Shown piece by piece: positions 18,083-26,615 of a stretch of DNA of 64,000 nt; the stretch's first letter is position 1, and every line of letters begins with the position of its first letter. The DNA is taken from NCBI RefSeq assembly GCF_001613105.1, contig NZ_BDBS01000033.1:62001-126000 (forward strand). The letters are read 5' to 3'. The notes under the pieces are model-generated. The model was not told the origin of the DNA and did no database searches. It was given only the letters and a program-made list of their open reading frames with translations. The translations under genes and the position numbers were made by a program. Source of the DNA: Nocardia pseudobrasiliensis NBRC 108224. Its GTDB lineage: Bacteria > Actinomycetota > Actinomycetes > Mycobacteriales > Mycobacteriaceae.

Positions 18083-18120
18083 TGCTGGATGCCTCGCTGA
18101 TCTACCCCGTGGAACGTCAT
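18079..18120 (-). CDS. 13-codon upstream ORF coupled to sdhC
   Basis: ATG 18120 has a near-ideal GGAGG five bases upstream and encodes MTFHGVDQRGIQQ. Its TGA overlaps the sdhC GTG (GTGA), while sdhC has no ribosome site of its own. This is the hallmark of translational coupling by a leader peptide. The peptide has no obvious amino-acid run that would indicate attenuation. Confidence 0.6.
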   Translation of the reverse strand: MTFHGVDQRGIQQ

Positions 18121-18427
18121 CGTTACCTCCGGCATCGGATGTGATGCTGAGCACCTTACGACACACGAGCTATGACCCGCGCCGGGTCCCGGGAATATCG
18201 ACCCGCCTGGACGCTTATGATTTGCGCCACATTTTCTGATCTTCCCGCGCGGCCTCCGCGACAGTGAACCGTAAGCAAACCTCACGAACTGTTGTGAATC
18301 CCAGTGCGATTCGGTCAGCAGCGGCAATTCGGTCATATTCACTCGGCTTCCCGCCCCTGGTGCCGTCACACACCAGCAACAACTCTGTGATGCGCTGTCC
18401 GGGGACCCCGCGGGGGAAGGAGCGGTG
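18121..18427. other. Divergent promoter region between sdh operon and thiolase-like gene
   Basis: 307 bp with no ORF that looks coding. GGAGG for the sdhC leader lies at its left edge and AAGGAG for the thiolase-like gene at its right edge. No confident -35/-10 pair or operator palindrome was identified. Confidence 0.4.
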
Positions 18428-19615
18428 ATGAACAGGGCAGCGATCGTCGCGCCGGTGCGAACGCCCGGCGGGTTCGCGGGCGGCGGTTTGTCGGCCATGA
18501 CCGCGCAGCGCCTGGCCGCCACCGCGATCGCCGCCGCCGTCGAACGCTCCGGGCTGGACGGCGCGCGGGTCGACGATGTGGTGCTGGCCGGGGCGGTGAC
18601 GGGAGATCCGCGGCTGGCCCGCCTGGCCGCGCGGGCGGCCGGACTGGCCGGGGTCACGCCCGGATTCGATCTCGAACGCCGGTGCGGCAGCGGGCTTTAC
18701 GCGTTGATCACCGCGGCGATGATGGTGCGCACCGGCGCGGCCGAGGTGGTCGTCGCGGCGGCCGTCGACCGCGGTTCGGCCGCCGAGGACGCGGCGATTC
18801 CGCCCGATCTGGCCGATGTCGAACAGCTCGCGCGCCGCTACGGCATCACCCGCGCCGAGGCCGACGAATTCGCCCTGCGCAGCCATCGCAAGGCCGCCCG
18901 CGCCTGGCGGCAGGGGACATTCGCCTCGGAAATCGCCCCCGTCAAGGTGATCGGCGCGACCCGATCCGAATGGGATTGCGCTACACCGCGATTGGTGGAG
19001 CACGACGAGACCGTGCGGGAGGATATGACCACCCGCGGGCTGACCGAGCTGAGCCCGCTGTGGCCCGACGGCGTCCTGACCCCCGGCGCACTCGGCGTGC
19101 ACGGCGCGGGCGCGGCGGCCTGCCTGGTGGTATCCGAGGACCGCCTGTCCGACCTGGGCCTGGAACCCCTCGCCTACCTGACGGATTGGGCCGCCTCGTC
19201 CTGCGCTACACCCGAGCGCACCCCCACCGCCGCGGCCGCCGTCTCGAAGCTGCTGTCCCGCAACGGATTCCACCCGAGCGACATGGACCTGATGGAAATC
19301 GATGAGAAAACCGCCGTGGACGTCCTGGCCCTACTCCGCCACCTCGACCACCCCGTCGACAACGTCAACGTCAACGGCGGCTCGATAGCCCTGGGCGACC
19401 CCATAGCCGCCACCGGCCTACGCATCACCACCACACTCCTGCACGAACTGTTCCGCCGCGCCGCCACCCACGGCCTGGCCGTCACCCCCCTGAGCCCCGA
19501 CACAGCCCTGGCCGCCCTCTTCGAATCCGCCCATTCCGATCCCACAACCACCACCCCACGAGGCGCCCGCTTCCACACCTCCCGCACACGCCGCCTGGGC
19601 CGCCACCGCGCGTGA
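18428..19615 (+). CDS. Thiolase-fold protein lacking two catalytic residues
   Basis: A 395-residue member of the acetyl-CoA acetyltransferase (thiolase) fold. The acylated cysteine is present (ERRCGSG, C86). The later motif NVNGGSIALGDPIAATG has Asp324 where thiolases have the His of GHP. The C-terminal CxG motif holding the second catalytic cysteine is absent; the stretch GLAVTPLSPDTA occupies its place. It may therefore be a non-condensing homologue, a degradative or binding variant, or inactive. AAGGAG precedes the ATG at 18428 by five bases; a GTG one codon earlier is possible. The tail after residue 370 is Thr/Arg-rich. It is divergent from sdh. Confidence 0.8.
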   Translation: MNRAAIVAPVRTPGGFAGGGLSAMTAQRLAATAIAAAVERSGLDGARVDDVVLAGAVTGDPRLARLAARAAGLAGVTPGFDLERRCGSGLYALITAAMMVRTGAAEVVVAAAVDRGSAAEDAAIPPDLADVEQLARRYGITRAEADEFALRSHRKAARAWRQGTFASEIAPVKVIGATRSEWDCATPRLVEHDETVREDMTTRGLTELSPLWPDGVLTPGALGVHGAGAAACLVVSEDRLSDLGLEPLAYLTDWAASSCATPERTPTAAAAVSKLLSRNGFHPSDMDLMEIDEKTAVDVLALLRHLDHPVDNVNVNGGSIALGDPIAATGLRITTTLLHELFRRAATHGLAVTPLSPDTALAALFESAHSDPTTTTPRGARFHTSRTRRLGRHRA

Positions 19616-19662
19616 AGTAGCAGGGTCCTGCGATCTACTCTTTCCATCGCGCGCGCGAAAGG

Positions 19663-19691
19663 GCGCGCCGGGTCACACGGTCCCGGCGCGC
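19663..19691. terminator. Bidirectional terminator hairpin
   Basis: A perfect 10-bp inverted repeat, GCGCGCCGGG (19663-19672) with CCCGGCGCGC (19682-19691), lies between the convergent thiolase-like and 96-aa protein genes. There is no long T-run, as is usual in actinomycetes. Confidence 0.6.
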
Positions 19692-19704
19692 TTGGTCGGT
19701 TGCG

Positions 19705-19995
19705 CTATTTGGTGCGGGGGCGGGAGTGGAAGCCGAGGCCCTCGTCCTGGGCGCCCATCCAGGCGGCCTCATCGGACTTGGCGTCGGGGACGTAGATGAC
19801 GTCCTGCCTGCGGCGGTCGGAGACCTCCGGGGGCGGGGACTGCTCGAATTCCTCGGCATCTATGGCGAGTCGTTCGAGGTCGTTCTCCAGGCGCCGGACC
19901 GTATTGGCGTCGCCGTAGTTGGTACGCAGTGCGCCGATGCACTGCCGGAGCTGGCCGACTGCGAAGCGCAGTTCGGCAATCTCGCTGCGGGTCAT
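19705..19995 (-). CDS. Small helical protein, unknown (96 aa)
   Basis: A 96-residue, charged, mostly helical protein starting MTRSEIAELRFAVGQLRQ, with RRLENDLERLAIDAEEFEQ as a likely coiled-coil segment, then a polar tail ending HSRPRTK. GAGGAGGT sits four bases before the ATG at 19995, fixing the start. No known family is recognised. A short palindrome, GTGTG-atcgac-CACAC (20013-20028), lies in its leader and could be an operator. It lies downstream of the alpha/beta hydrolase on the same strand. Confidence 0.6.
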   Translation of the reverse strand: MTRSEIAELRFAVGQLRQCIGALRTNYGDANTVRRLENDLERLAIDAEEFEQSPPPEVSDRRRQDVIYVPDAKSDEAAWMGAQDEGLGFHSRPRTK

Positions 19996-20095
19996 CGAAA
20001 CCTCCTCGAGCCGTGTGATCGACCACACAAGGTGATCTACAACACAGTACGCGAAGATCGGCGATTCGGCCGTATGAAAAGCGTTCGGATGGAAT

Positions 20096-21058
20096 TCAGC
20101 CCGCGACCGCGAATTCGGCGTCGTGTCCGCCCACGGTCGAGATCGCGCGTTCCACCAGCGCCGCGATGGCGAGGGCGACCTCCTCGGTGCGTTCCAGGAT
20201 GACGCTGTGCCCGGCGCCGTCGAGCCGCACCAGTTCGGCCCCGGTCAATTGCGAGGCCAGCACGACCGAATGCGCGAACGGGATCATGATGTCGGCCGAG
20301 CCGGCCAACACCAGGGCGGGCAGATCGGCCAGTAGCGCCAGCGTGGCGGTCTCGTCGAAGCGAATCAGCGAATCCAGGAAGCAGGCCATGGTCAGCAGTG
20401 GCGTGTCGTTGAGCATGGTGGTGGCCACGGCCACCATGCGCGGGCTCACCCGCCGAGCGCCGAAGCTCGCCTCGCGCATCATCGGTTCGAAGATGCGCCT
20501 GCTCAACCGCTTCGAGGCCTGCATCATCCGCGGCGCCCGCCGCACGGCCAAGCGCAGCGAGCCGACGGTGTGCCGATTGAGGAAGCGGGCCAGTCCGACC
20601 GTGGTGATCCCACCGGCCGCCCCGGCCAGCAGGCCGATGCCGATCACGCGCCCGCCGATCGCCTCGGGGAACAGCCGGGCGAAGGCCAGTACGACCATCG
20701 CGCCCATCGAATGCCCCACCAGCACAACGGGTCCGGTGGGCACCACGGTGCGCAGCACGGCGTCGAGATCGTGCCCGAGCTGATCGATCGTGTAGGTGGC
20801 CGGATCGGCGGCCCCGGATTCGCCGTGACCGCGGTGGTCGTAGAAGACCATGCGGGTCTCCGGACCCCATTGCCGCAGCAGCTCGTCGCGGACGAAGGAC
20901 CAGGATTCGGTGCGCAGACAGTGTCCGTGGACGAACACCACGGTCGGCGTCGCGGCGGGCGAGCCGAATTCGCGGACGGCCAGCGCGGTGCCGTCGTCGG
21001 CGATGACGGTGACACGGCGGCCGTCGTAGTCGGCCGCGCGGAGGGCGATCGTGGACAT
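20096..21058 (-). CDS. Alpha/beta-hydrolase
   Basis: A 320-residue alpha/beta-hydrolase. The oxyanion-hole region is VFVHGHCLRTESW and the nucleophile elbow is VGHSMGAMV. The acid in SADIMIPF and the histidine in DGAGHSVILE complete the triad. Substrate type (ester, lipid or epoxide) is not evident; a Ser nucleophile argues against an epoxide hydrolase. AGGAG lies six bases ahead of the ATG. It is divergent from the epoxide-hydrolase-like gene across an unusually AT-rich spacer with palindromes. Confidence 0.85.
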   Translation of the reverse strand: MSTIALRAADYDGRRVTVIADDGTALAVREFGSPAATPTVVFVHGHCLRTESWSFVRDELLRQWGPETRMVFYDHRGHGESGAADPATYTIDQLGHDLDAVLRTVVPTGPVVLVGHSMGAMVVLAFARLFPEAIGGRVIGIGLLAGAAGGITTVGLARFLNRHTVGSLRLAVRRAPRMMQASKRLSRRIFEPMMREASFGARRVSPRMVAVATTMLNDTPLLTMACFLDSLIRFDETATLALLADLPALVLAGSADIMIPFAHSVVLASQLTGAELVRLDGAGHSVILERTEEVALAIAALVERAISTVGGHDAEFAVAG

Positions 21059-21275
21059 TACGTGCTCCTGGAGAGTCCGCTCTTGCCCGGTTGTCGATAG
21101 ATATTTCCGGCGCGTTAACCGCTCGAACCTGGCGTTATGGACACGTTGCGGAACCGGTGCCGGGTATAGACCGCATGGTCGGGTGAAGTTTGTCAGGAAA
21201 GTATTGGTGAATCTAGGATCTGCACTAGAAAGATGTATATAGCTCGATGGTCGAACATGCTCACCTTTATCTGCC

Positions 21276-21301
21276 TATATCTAGTCTCAGTCCTAGATAT
21301 A
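21276..21301. promoter_or_regulatory. Palindromic operator candidate
   Basis: A perfect 9-bp inverted repeat, TATATCTAG, 8-nt spacer, CTAGATATA, located 64 bp upstream of the epoxide-hydrolase-like start. The AT-rich symmetry suits a dimeric repressor site. Confidence 0.45.
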
Positions 21302-21323
21302 TGAATAAAGGGAGATCGAAGTA

Positions 21324-21342
21324 TAGGACCGAAACTGTCCTA
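21324..21342. promoter_or_regulatory. Second inverted repeat, operator candidate
   Basis: TAGGAC, 7-nt spacer, GTCCTA, ending 22 bp before the ATG at 21365. The position would block transcription or translation initiation if bound. Confidence 0.4.
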
Positions 21343-21364
21343 CATACTGAATATCGTCATTTCC

Positions 21365-22459
21365 ATGAGCACAGCGATCCGCCCCTTCCGCATCGACATC
21401 CCGCAGTCCGAACTCGACGACCTCCGCCGCCGACTGACCGAAACCCGCTGGGGTACACAGCTTCCCGGACCCGGGCGCAGTCGCGGCGTGCCCGAGGCGG
21501 AGGTCCGCGACTGGGCGCGCTACTGGGGTGAGGATTTCGACTGGCCCGCACAGCAGGCACGGCTCAACGAGTTTTCGCAGTACCTGACCGAAATCGACGG
21601 CCTGTACGTGCATTTCCTGCACATCCGCTCGACCGATCCCGATGCGCTGCCGCTCGTGCTCAACCACGGCTGGCCCAACTCCTTCGTCGAATTCACCCAA
21701 CTGATCGCGCATTTGACGAAGACATTCCACGTCGTCGTGCCCTCGGTACCGGGTTACGCATTCTCCGACGCCCCGCGCGAAACCGGATTCGGCGTGGACC
21801 GGGTCGCGCGGATGTGGGTCGAACTGATGGCCCGCCTCGGCTACGACCGCTACGGGGTGCAGGGCGGCGATCTGGGCTCCTACGTGGCGGAGGCGATGGC
21901 GAAGGCCGCGCCCGAACATGTTGTGGGGCTGTATATCACCGCGGGCCTCGGCTTCCCGACCGCCGCGGACGTACCGGAGCTGACCGAAGCCGAGCGCGCG
22001 GCCTATCAGGCGCTGATGTCGGCGGACTGGATGCACGGCGTGGACCACCACGCGCTGTTGCGCAGCGCCCCACAGACTTTCGGTTACGGCTGGAACGACT
22101 CGCCCACCGCCGCGCTGGCCTGGATGCTGCAGAAATTCCACGACTTCAGCGCCGCGGGCGCACTCGACGAGTCGATCGATCGCGACGCCCTGCTGACCAA
22201 TCTGAGCGTGTACTGGTTCACCCGGACCTTCGCCACCTCGTCGTGGTCCTACTACGAAACCAGTGAAAGCGCCTGGCCCACCGGCTCGGCCACGGTCGCG
22301 ACCGGTGTCTACAGCGGCGATCCGGGCATCCGCCGCCTGGCCGAACGCACCGCGAAGATCACGCACTGGCCCACCGGCAACCCGGCCGGGCACCATTTCA
22401 TCGCCATGGATCGGCCCGCGGCCTACGCCGCCGATCTGCGCACCTTCTTCGCGCGATGA
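21365..22459 (+). CDS. Epoxide hydrolase with N-terminal EHN domain
   Basis: A 364-residue alpha/beta-hydrolase of the microsomal-epoxide-hydrolase type. The N-terminal EHN domain opens IRPFRIDIPQSELDDLRRRL. The oxyanion motif is HGWPNSF and the aspartate nucleophile lies in GVQGGDLGS, where family members usually have GGDWG. The catalytic His is probably that of GHHFIAM near the C-terminus. It would open epoxides to diols in the cytoplasm. The upstream AT-rich region with two palindromes suggests specific repression and induction. A strong hairpin follows the stop. Confidence 0.87.
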   Translation: MSTAIRPFRIDIPQSELDDLRRRLTETRWGTQLPGPGRSRGVPEAEVRDWARYWGEDFDWPAQQARLNEFSQYLTEIDGLYVHFLHIRSTDPDALPLVLNHGWPNSFVEFTQLIAHLTKTFHVVVPSVPGYAFSDAPRETGFGVDRVARMWVELMARLGYDRYGVQGGDLGSYVAEAMAKAAPEHVVGLYITAGLGFPTAADVPELTEAERAAYQALMSADWMHGVDHHALLRSAPQTFGYGWNDSPTAALAWMLQKFHDFSAAGALDESIDRDALLTNLSVYWFTRTFATSSWSYYETSESAWPTGSATVATGVYSGDPGIRRLAERTAKITHWPTGNPAGHHFIAMDRPAAYAADLRTFFAR

Positions 22460-22467
22460 AAAGCCGA

Positions 22468-22500
22468 CCGCCTGCCCGCGAAAGACGTGCGGGCAGGCGG
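22468..22500. terminator. Bidirectional terminator hairpin
   Basis: A perfect 12-bp stem, CCGCCTGCCCGC (22468-22479) with GCGGGCAGGCGG (22489-22500), followed by CTTTCC. It separates the convergent epoxide-hydrolase and acyl-CoA dehydrogenase genes. Confidence 0.75.
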
Positions 22501-22525
22501 CTTTCCGGGTTCGGCGTCCGGAGTT

Positions 22526-24481
22526 CTATGTTCCCGCGCCCGACCGCGTCGAGGGCAGGAACGGGTTCAACAGATTCTCTTCGGTCGACGGGCCGAACTG
22601 CCATTCGGCGATCCACGGCCCGGTGCCCTCGCTTGGATCGAGGATGCCCTCCTGCAGCCAGCGGAAGTGACCGTCGAGAACCTCGCGGGTCAGCGCGGAA
22701 TCGGCGTCGTCGGTGTTGTCCCACAGCGCGTCGAACAGTCGCTCGATGCGCAGCCGGGCCTGCTTGCAGAAAATGTCGGCCAGCTGTTCGGCGGCCGGGG
22801 CCTCGGGGGCGCCCGCCGCCCGCAGCGACTGCGCTCGCACACAGGCCGCCGACATCGCGAACAGCTCCGCGCCGATATCGACGACGCGACCCAGGAAGCC
22901 CTGCCGGTACTCCAGTTTCGCCTGCCAGCGCGCCATCGCGTACATCAGCGACCGGGCCTGTTTGCGCGACATCCGCTCCACGAACCGCAAATGCCGTGCC
23001 AGCGGCCCGAATTCGCCATAGGTCGCGGGCACGGTACCCGCACCGACCGCCAACTGCGGGAACCATTTGGCGTAGAAACCGCTCGCACCGACCGCCGCCT
23101 TGGCCTTGGCCTTGAACTCGGCATTGCGATCGACCAGCGCCCCGGCGGCGGCCATATGCGCATCGGCCATCTCGCGGGCGATCAGCAGCCGCATGATCTC
23201 GCTGGAACCCTCGAAGATCCGGTTGATGCGCAGATCGCGCACCAATTGTTCGGCGCCGACGGCGCGTTCGCCGCGGGCGGCCAGCGACGCCGCGGTCTCG
23301 TACCCGCGCCCGCCGCGGATCTGCACCAGCTCGTCGGCGATCGTGCAGCTCATCTCCGAGGCCCACAGCTTCGCCAGCGCCGCCTCGATGCGAATATCGT
23401 TGCGGTCCTCGTCGCACATGGTGCCCGACAGATCCAGCGCGGCCTCCAGCGCGAAGGTGGTGGCGGCGATGAACGACAGCTTCGACCCGACGGCCGCGTG
23501 CTCACCGACCGGTCGGCCCCACTGCACGCGGGTGGCCGACCATTCACTGGCGATCTTCAGTGACCACTTGGCCGCCGCGGTGCACATCGCGGGGATCGCG
23601 AGCCGCCCGGCGTTGAGCGTGGTGAGCGCGATCTTGAGGCCGTCACCCTCGCGGCCGACCAGATTGCGTTTGGGAACGCGGACATTGTGCAGACGGGTGA
23701 CGCCGTTCTCGATTCCGCGCAGACCCATGAAGGCATTGCGGCGCTCGACGGTGATACCCGGCGAATCGGCCTCGACGATGAACGCCGAGATGCCGCCGCG
23801 ATGGCCCTCGCTCTTGGGCACCCGGGCCATCACCACGAGCAGTTCGGCGACAACGCCATTGGTGGTCCACAGCTTCACGCCGTTTAGTTCGTAGGCCTCG
23901 CCGTCGTCGGTCGGCGTGGCGGTGGAGGCCATGCGCGCCGGATCGGAGCCGACATCGGGTTCGGTGAGCAGGAACGCGCTGACCGCGCCCTTCGCGCAGC
24001 GTGGCAGGAATTCGCGCTTCTGCTCGGGCGTGCCCGCCAGCTTCAGCGGTTCGGGGACGCCGATCGACTGATGCGCCGACAGCAGCACGCCCAGACTGCC
24101 GTGCACCGAGCCGACCAGCATCAGCGCCTTGTTGTAGCCGACCTGCGAAAGACCTTGTCCGCCGTACTCTTCCGGAATCTTCAGACCGAAGCAGCCGAGT
24201 TCGGCCAGCCCCTTGACGTATTCGTCGGGAATCCTCGACGTCGCCTCGATCACGCCGCCGTCGATCGTTTCCAGATAGGCCCGCAGCCGCCGCAGATACG
24301 CGTCGGTCTTGGCGGCGTCCTCGACCGAGGGTTGTGGATAGGGATGGATCAGGTCGAGCCGGAAGCGACCGAGAAACATCTCCTTCGCGAACGACGGCTT
24401 GGCCCAGGTGGTTTCGCGGGATTCCTCGACGAGCGCGCGGGCCTGCTCCTCCGTGGCGTCGACTTTCGCGGTGGTCGCCAT
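22526..24481 (-). CDS. Acyl-CoA dehydrogenase family protein with C-terminal extension
   Basis: A 651-residue FAD-dependent acyl-CoA dehydrogenase, longer than the usual 380-400 residues. The middle domain shows AFLLTEPDVGSDPARM and LNGVKLWTTNG. The C-terminal helical domain shows QIRGGRGYETAASLAARGE with an INRIFEGSSEIMRLL segment. The extra C-terminal ~180 residues form a further helical domain, as in very-long-chain or FadE5-like enzymes. It oxidises acyl-CoA at the 2,3-position in beta-oxidation. GAGGAGG lies six bases before the ATG. No partner electron-transfer genes are adjacent. Confidence 0.9.
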   Translation of the reverse strand: MATTAKVDATEEQARALVEESRETTWAKPSFAKEMFLGRFRLDLIHPYPQPSVEDAAKTDAYLRRLRAYLETIDGGVIEATSRIPDEYVKGLAELGCFGLKIPEEYGGQGLSQVGYNKALMLVGSVHGSLGVLLSAHQSIGVPEPLKLAGTPEQKREFLPRCAKGAVSAFLLTEPDVGSDPARMASTATPTDDGEAYELNGVKLWTTNGVVAELLVVMARVPKSEGHRGGISAFIVEADSPGITVERRNAFMGLRGIENGVTRLHNVRVPKRNLVGREGDGLKIALTTLNAGRLAIPAMCTAAAKWSLKIASEWSATRVQWGRPVGEHAAVGSKLSFIAATTFALEAALDLSGTMCDEDRNDIRIEAALAKLWASEMSCTIADELVQIRGGRGYETAASLAARGERAVGAEQLVRDLRINRIFEGSSEIMRLLIAREMADAHMAAAGALVDRNAEFKAKAKAAVGASGFYAKWFPQLAVGAGTVPATYGEFGPLARHLRFVERMSRKQARSLMYAMARWQAKLEYRQGFLGRVVDIGAELFAMSAACVRAQSLRAAGAPEAPAAEQLADIFCKQARLRIERLFDALWDNTDDADSALTREVLDGHFRWLQEGILDPSEGTGPWIAEWQFGPSTEENLLNPFLPSTRSGAGT

Positions 24482-24603
24482 GATTGTCCTCCTCGGACGT
24501 GATCAGAATCACATTCGAGTGTAGGAGTCTTGGTTACCCGCCGGTAGGGGTTCGAGGGTAGGGAAATATAAACGTCTCTAATGATCTTGATAGACAAGGG
24601 TAT

Positions 24604-25791
24604 TCATTCATTCACACTTCGGAGGTAGCGTCCGAAGTGCGGCACGGTGAATCCGATGGTCCCGCGCTCGGCGGAGTAGATGAGCCCCTTCTTGATCAGT
24701 CCGTCGCGGGCGGGCGACAGCGAGGCGGGTTTGCGCCCCAGCTCCTTCGCGACCGCCGCCGTCGCCACCGGTCCGTCGTCGCCGGACAGATCGGCCATGG
24801 CGCGCATGTACTCTCGCTCGGCCGGGGTCGCTCGCTCGTAGCGGGAACCGAAGAAGCCGACCGCCAGCTCCTCCTCCGCGGCCGGTGCGGCCAGTTCCAC
24901 ATCCTCGGCCCCGATCGGGCTCTGCGCCGCGATGTCCCAGGTGGCCTTGCCGTAGGCCTGGACGAAATAGGGATAGCCATCGGCCTTGCGGTACAGCGCG
25001 TCCAGTGCGGCCTCGGTGAATTTCACCTGCTCCCGCTCGGCCGGCGCGATCAGCGCGTGGTCGGCCGCCGGTCGGTCGAGTCGATCTATCTTGTGATAAC
25101 TGAACAGTCGCTCCGAATAACTCTTCGACGCCGACAGCACCGCGGGCAGATGCGGCAGGCCCGCGCCGACCACGATCAACGGCGAACCCTCCTGACTCAG
25201 TTCGTGGCAGGCCCCGCAGATCGCCGACACATCGGCCGCGCCGAGATCCTGCATCTCATCGATGAAAATCGCGATCCCCACGCCGATTTCACGGGCCACC
25301 TGGGCCGCCTCCATGAGCAGCTCCACCAGATCGATCTCGATATCGCCCGAATCGGCCCGGCCTGTCACCGCCGGGACGTCGATACCCGGCTGCCAGCGCT
25401 CGCGCATGCCCTTGTCGGCGGTGGAGCGCAGCGCGAAGGCCTTGAGGATGCCCAGGAAATCGTCGACCATCTCCGGATTGCGATGCGCCACCGCGATCTG
25501 CCGCACGGCCATGTGCAGGGCCGATGCCAGCGGCCGCCGCAGCTCCTGATCCGGGCGCGCCTCCAGTTTGCCGGTGCCCCAACCTCTGTTGCGGGCGGCC
25601 GAGCGAAGCTGGTTGAGCAGTACGGTCTTTCCGACGCCGCGCAGTCCGGTGAGCACCACACTGCGTTCCGGCCGCTCCCGCGAGACGCGCTCCAGCACGA
25701 TGTCGAAGGCGTCCAACTGCCTGTCGCGTCCGGCGAGTTCGGGCGGCCGCTGGCCGGCGCCGGGGGCGTACGGGTTGCGCACGGGGTCCAT
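24604..25791 (-). CDS. AAA/STAND-type ATPase, unknown role
   Basis: A 395-residue P-loop ATPase of the Orc1/Cdc6-like or bacterial AAA_16 group. Walker A is LTGLRGVGKTVLLNQ (about residues 46-60) and Walker B is IAIFIDEMQDLG. An arginine-rich sensor region and a C-terminal winged-helix-like segment (AVAKELGRKPASLSPARDG) suggest DNA or protein binding. The start MDPVRNPYAPG is chosen as typical of this family; a TACGGT hexamer ends 8 nt upstream and no Shine-Dalgarno is seen. It stands alone, divergent from the 87-aa gene, with no transposition or toxin genes beside it. Confidence 0.75.
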   Translation of the reverse strand: MDPVRNPYAPGAGQRPPELAGRDRQLDAFDIVLERVSRERPERSVVLTGLRGVGKTVLLNQLRSAARNRGWGTGKLEARPDQELRRPLASALHMAVRQIAVAHRNPEMVDDFLGILKAFALRSTADKGMRERWQPGIDVPAVTGRADSGDIEIDLVELLMEAAQVAREIGVGIAIFIDEMQDLGAADVSAICGACHELSQEGSPLIVVGAGLPHLPAVLSASKSYSERLFSYHKIDRLDRPAADHALIAPAEREQVKFTEAALDALYRKADGYPYFVQAYGKATWDIAAQSPIGAEDVELAAPAAEEELAVGFFGSRYERATPAEREYMRAMADLSGDDGPVATAAVAKELGRKPASLSPARDGLIKKGLIYSAERGTIGFTVPHFGRYLRSVNE

Positions 25792-25945
25792 GCCCGTACA
25801 CCGTAGCGCGTGCACACCAAAATCTGACGATATCTACGGTATGTCCTAGAAACAGCTATCGCGCCGCATACGGGGGCGAAAGGTCTTGGCGGGCACCTAC
25901 GCTGGGTGCTGTTCGCGAAGGGTTTCCCAGTGCAGGGAGAGGCTT

Positions 25946-26209
25946 ATGTCCGAGGAGTCCATTCCGACCGTGGCCGAGGTGGTCGAGTCCTGGAACGTCC
26001 CGGCCGAGGCTCCGGTTGCCGCGCGCATCCGCAACAACATTCTGGTGGCCATCGAACGCGGCTACGACGATCCGCAGCTGGTGGCCGATCTCGCCGTCGG
26101 TCCGCTCGTGATGGCGCTGGGTCAGCTGGAGGTCGGCCTCGCCGACGCGCACCGGCGGATCGCGGAGCTGGAACGGGCGCTGGACGACCGCGACGGCTCC
26201 GAGAACTGA
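25946..26209 (+). CDS. Small helical protein, unknown (87 aa)
   Basis: An 87-residue protein starting MSEESIPTVAEVVESWNVP. It has a C-terminal helix rich in Glu/Arg/Leu (LADAHRRIAELERALDDRD) that looks like a short coiled coil. GGGAGAGG is placed four bases before the ATG. No family is recognised. It lies upstream of, and in the same direction as, the riboswitch-controlled wall hydrolase, but about 400 bp away with an intervening riboswitch, so it is probably a separate unit. Confidence 0.55.
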   Translation: MSEESIPTVAEVVESWNVPAEAPVAARIRNNILVAIERGYDDPQLVADLAVGPLVMALGQLEVGLADAHRRIAELERALDDRDGSEN

Positions 26210-26404
26210 CGTCCAGCCCCGTAACGTGCCTGCCTTTCGGTTCGATAACACCGGAGACTGCTCCGAGACCGGGTCGTTACCCACCGCCCGAGCTCGTGAA
26301 ATCCCAGTCCACCCGGCCCGGATGTTAGTTCGGTCTAAACACTTGTGCCGCACCGGTGGACATCGGCGCGGCGTAGCCGTAATCTTCTCGTGACTTCAAC
26401 GGAG

Positions 26405-26600
26405 TCTGTCGCTTCATCGGAGAGGCGGCCCGTGGAGTCATCCGCCTAATCGGTGGTCGAGTGGGCAGCTCGAACATCGAACCGGGGACCCAGGTGTGTT
26501 GGGGTGAATCCCTCTCGGCCGCAAGGTCGTTGGGGTAGGGCCGAACTTCCCGGCCCGAACCCGTCAGCTAACTCGGTCGGCGGTGTGGGCAGGAAGAAAC
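26405..26600 (+). promoter_or_regulatory. c-di-AMP (ydaO/yuaA) riboswitch
   Basis: The leader has the hallmarks of the ydaO class: CGCTTCATCGGAGAGGCGG near 26410, GAACCGGGGACCCAGGTGT near 26478, GGGGTGAATCC near 26500, and CCGTCAGCTAACTCGG near 26561. It lies directly upstream of an NlpC/P60 peptidoglycan hydrolase, the classic actinobacterial target. High c-di-AMP would be expected to switch the gene off. The upstream 26210-26404 stretch holds only a probable promoter. Confidence 0.85.
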
Positions 26601-26615
26601 AGGAGACTCAGCTCG

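Larger units (their letters stand above)
21059..21364. other. AT-rich divergent intergenic region with clustered CTAG sites
   Basis: 306 bp between the two hydrolase genes. The right half is visibly AT-richer than the surrounding DNA and holds four CTAG tetramers (21213, 21225, 21281, 21293), a word normally rare in such genomes. Two inverted repeats (21276-21301, 21324-21342) lie close to the rightward start codon. No ORF or known RNA is recognised. Confidence 0.5.
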
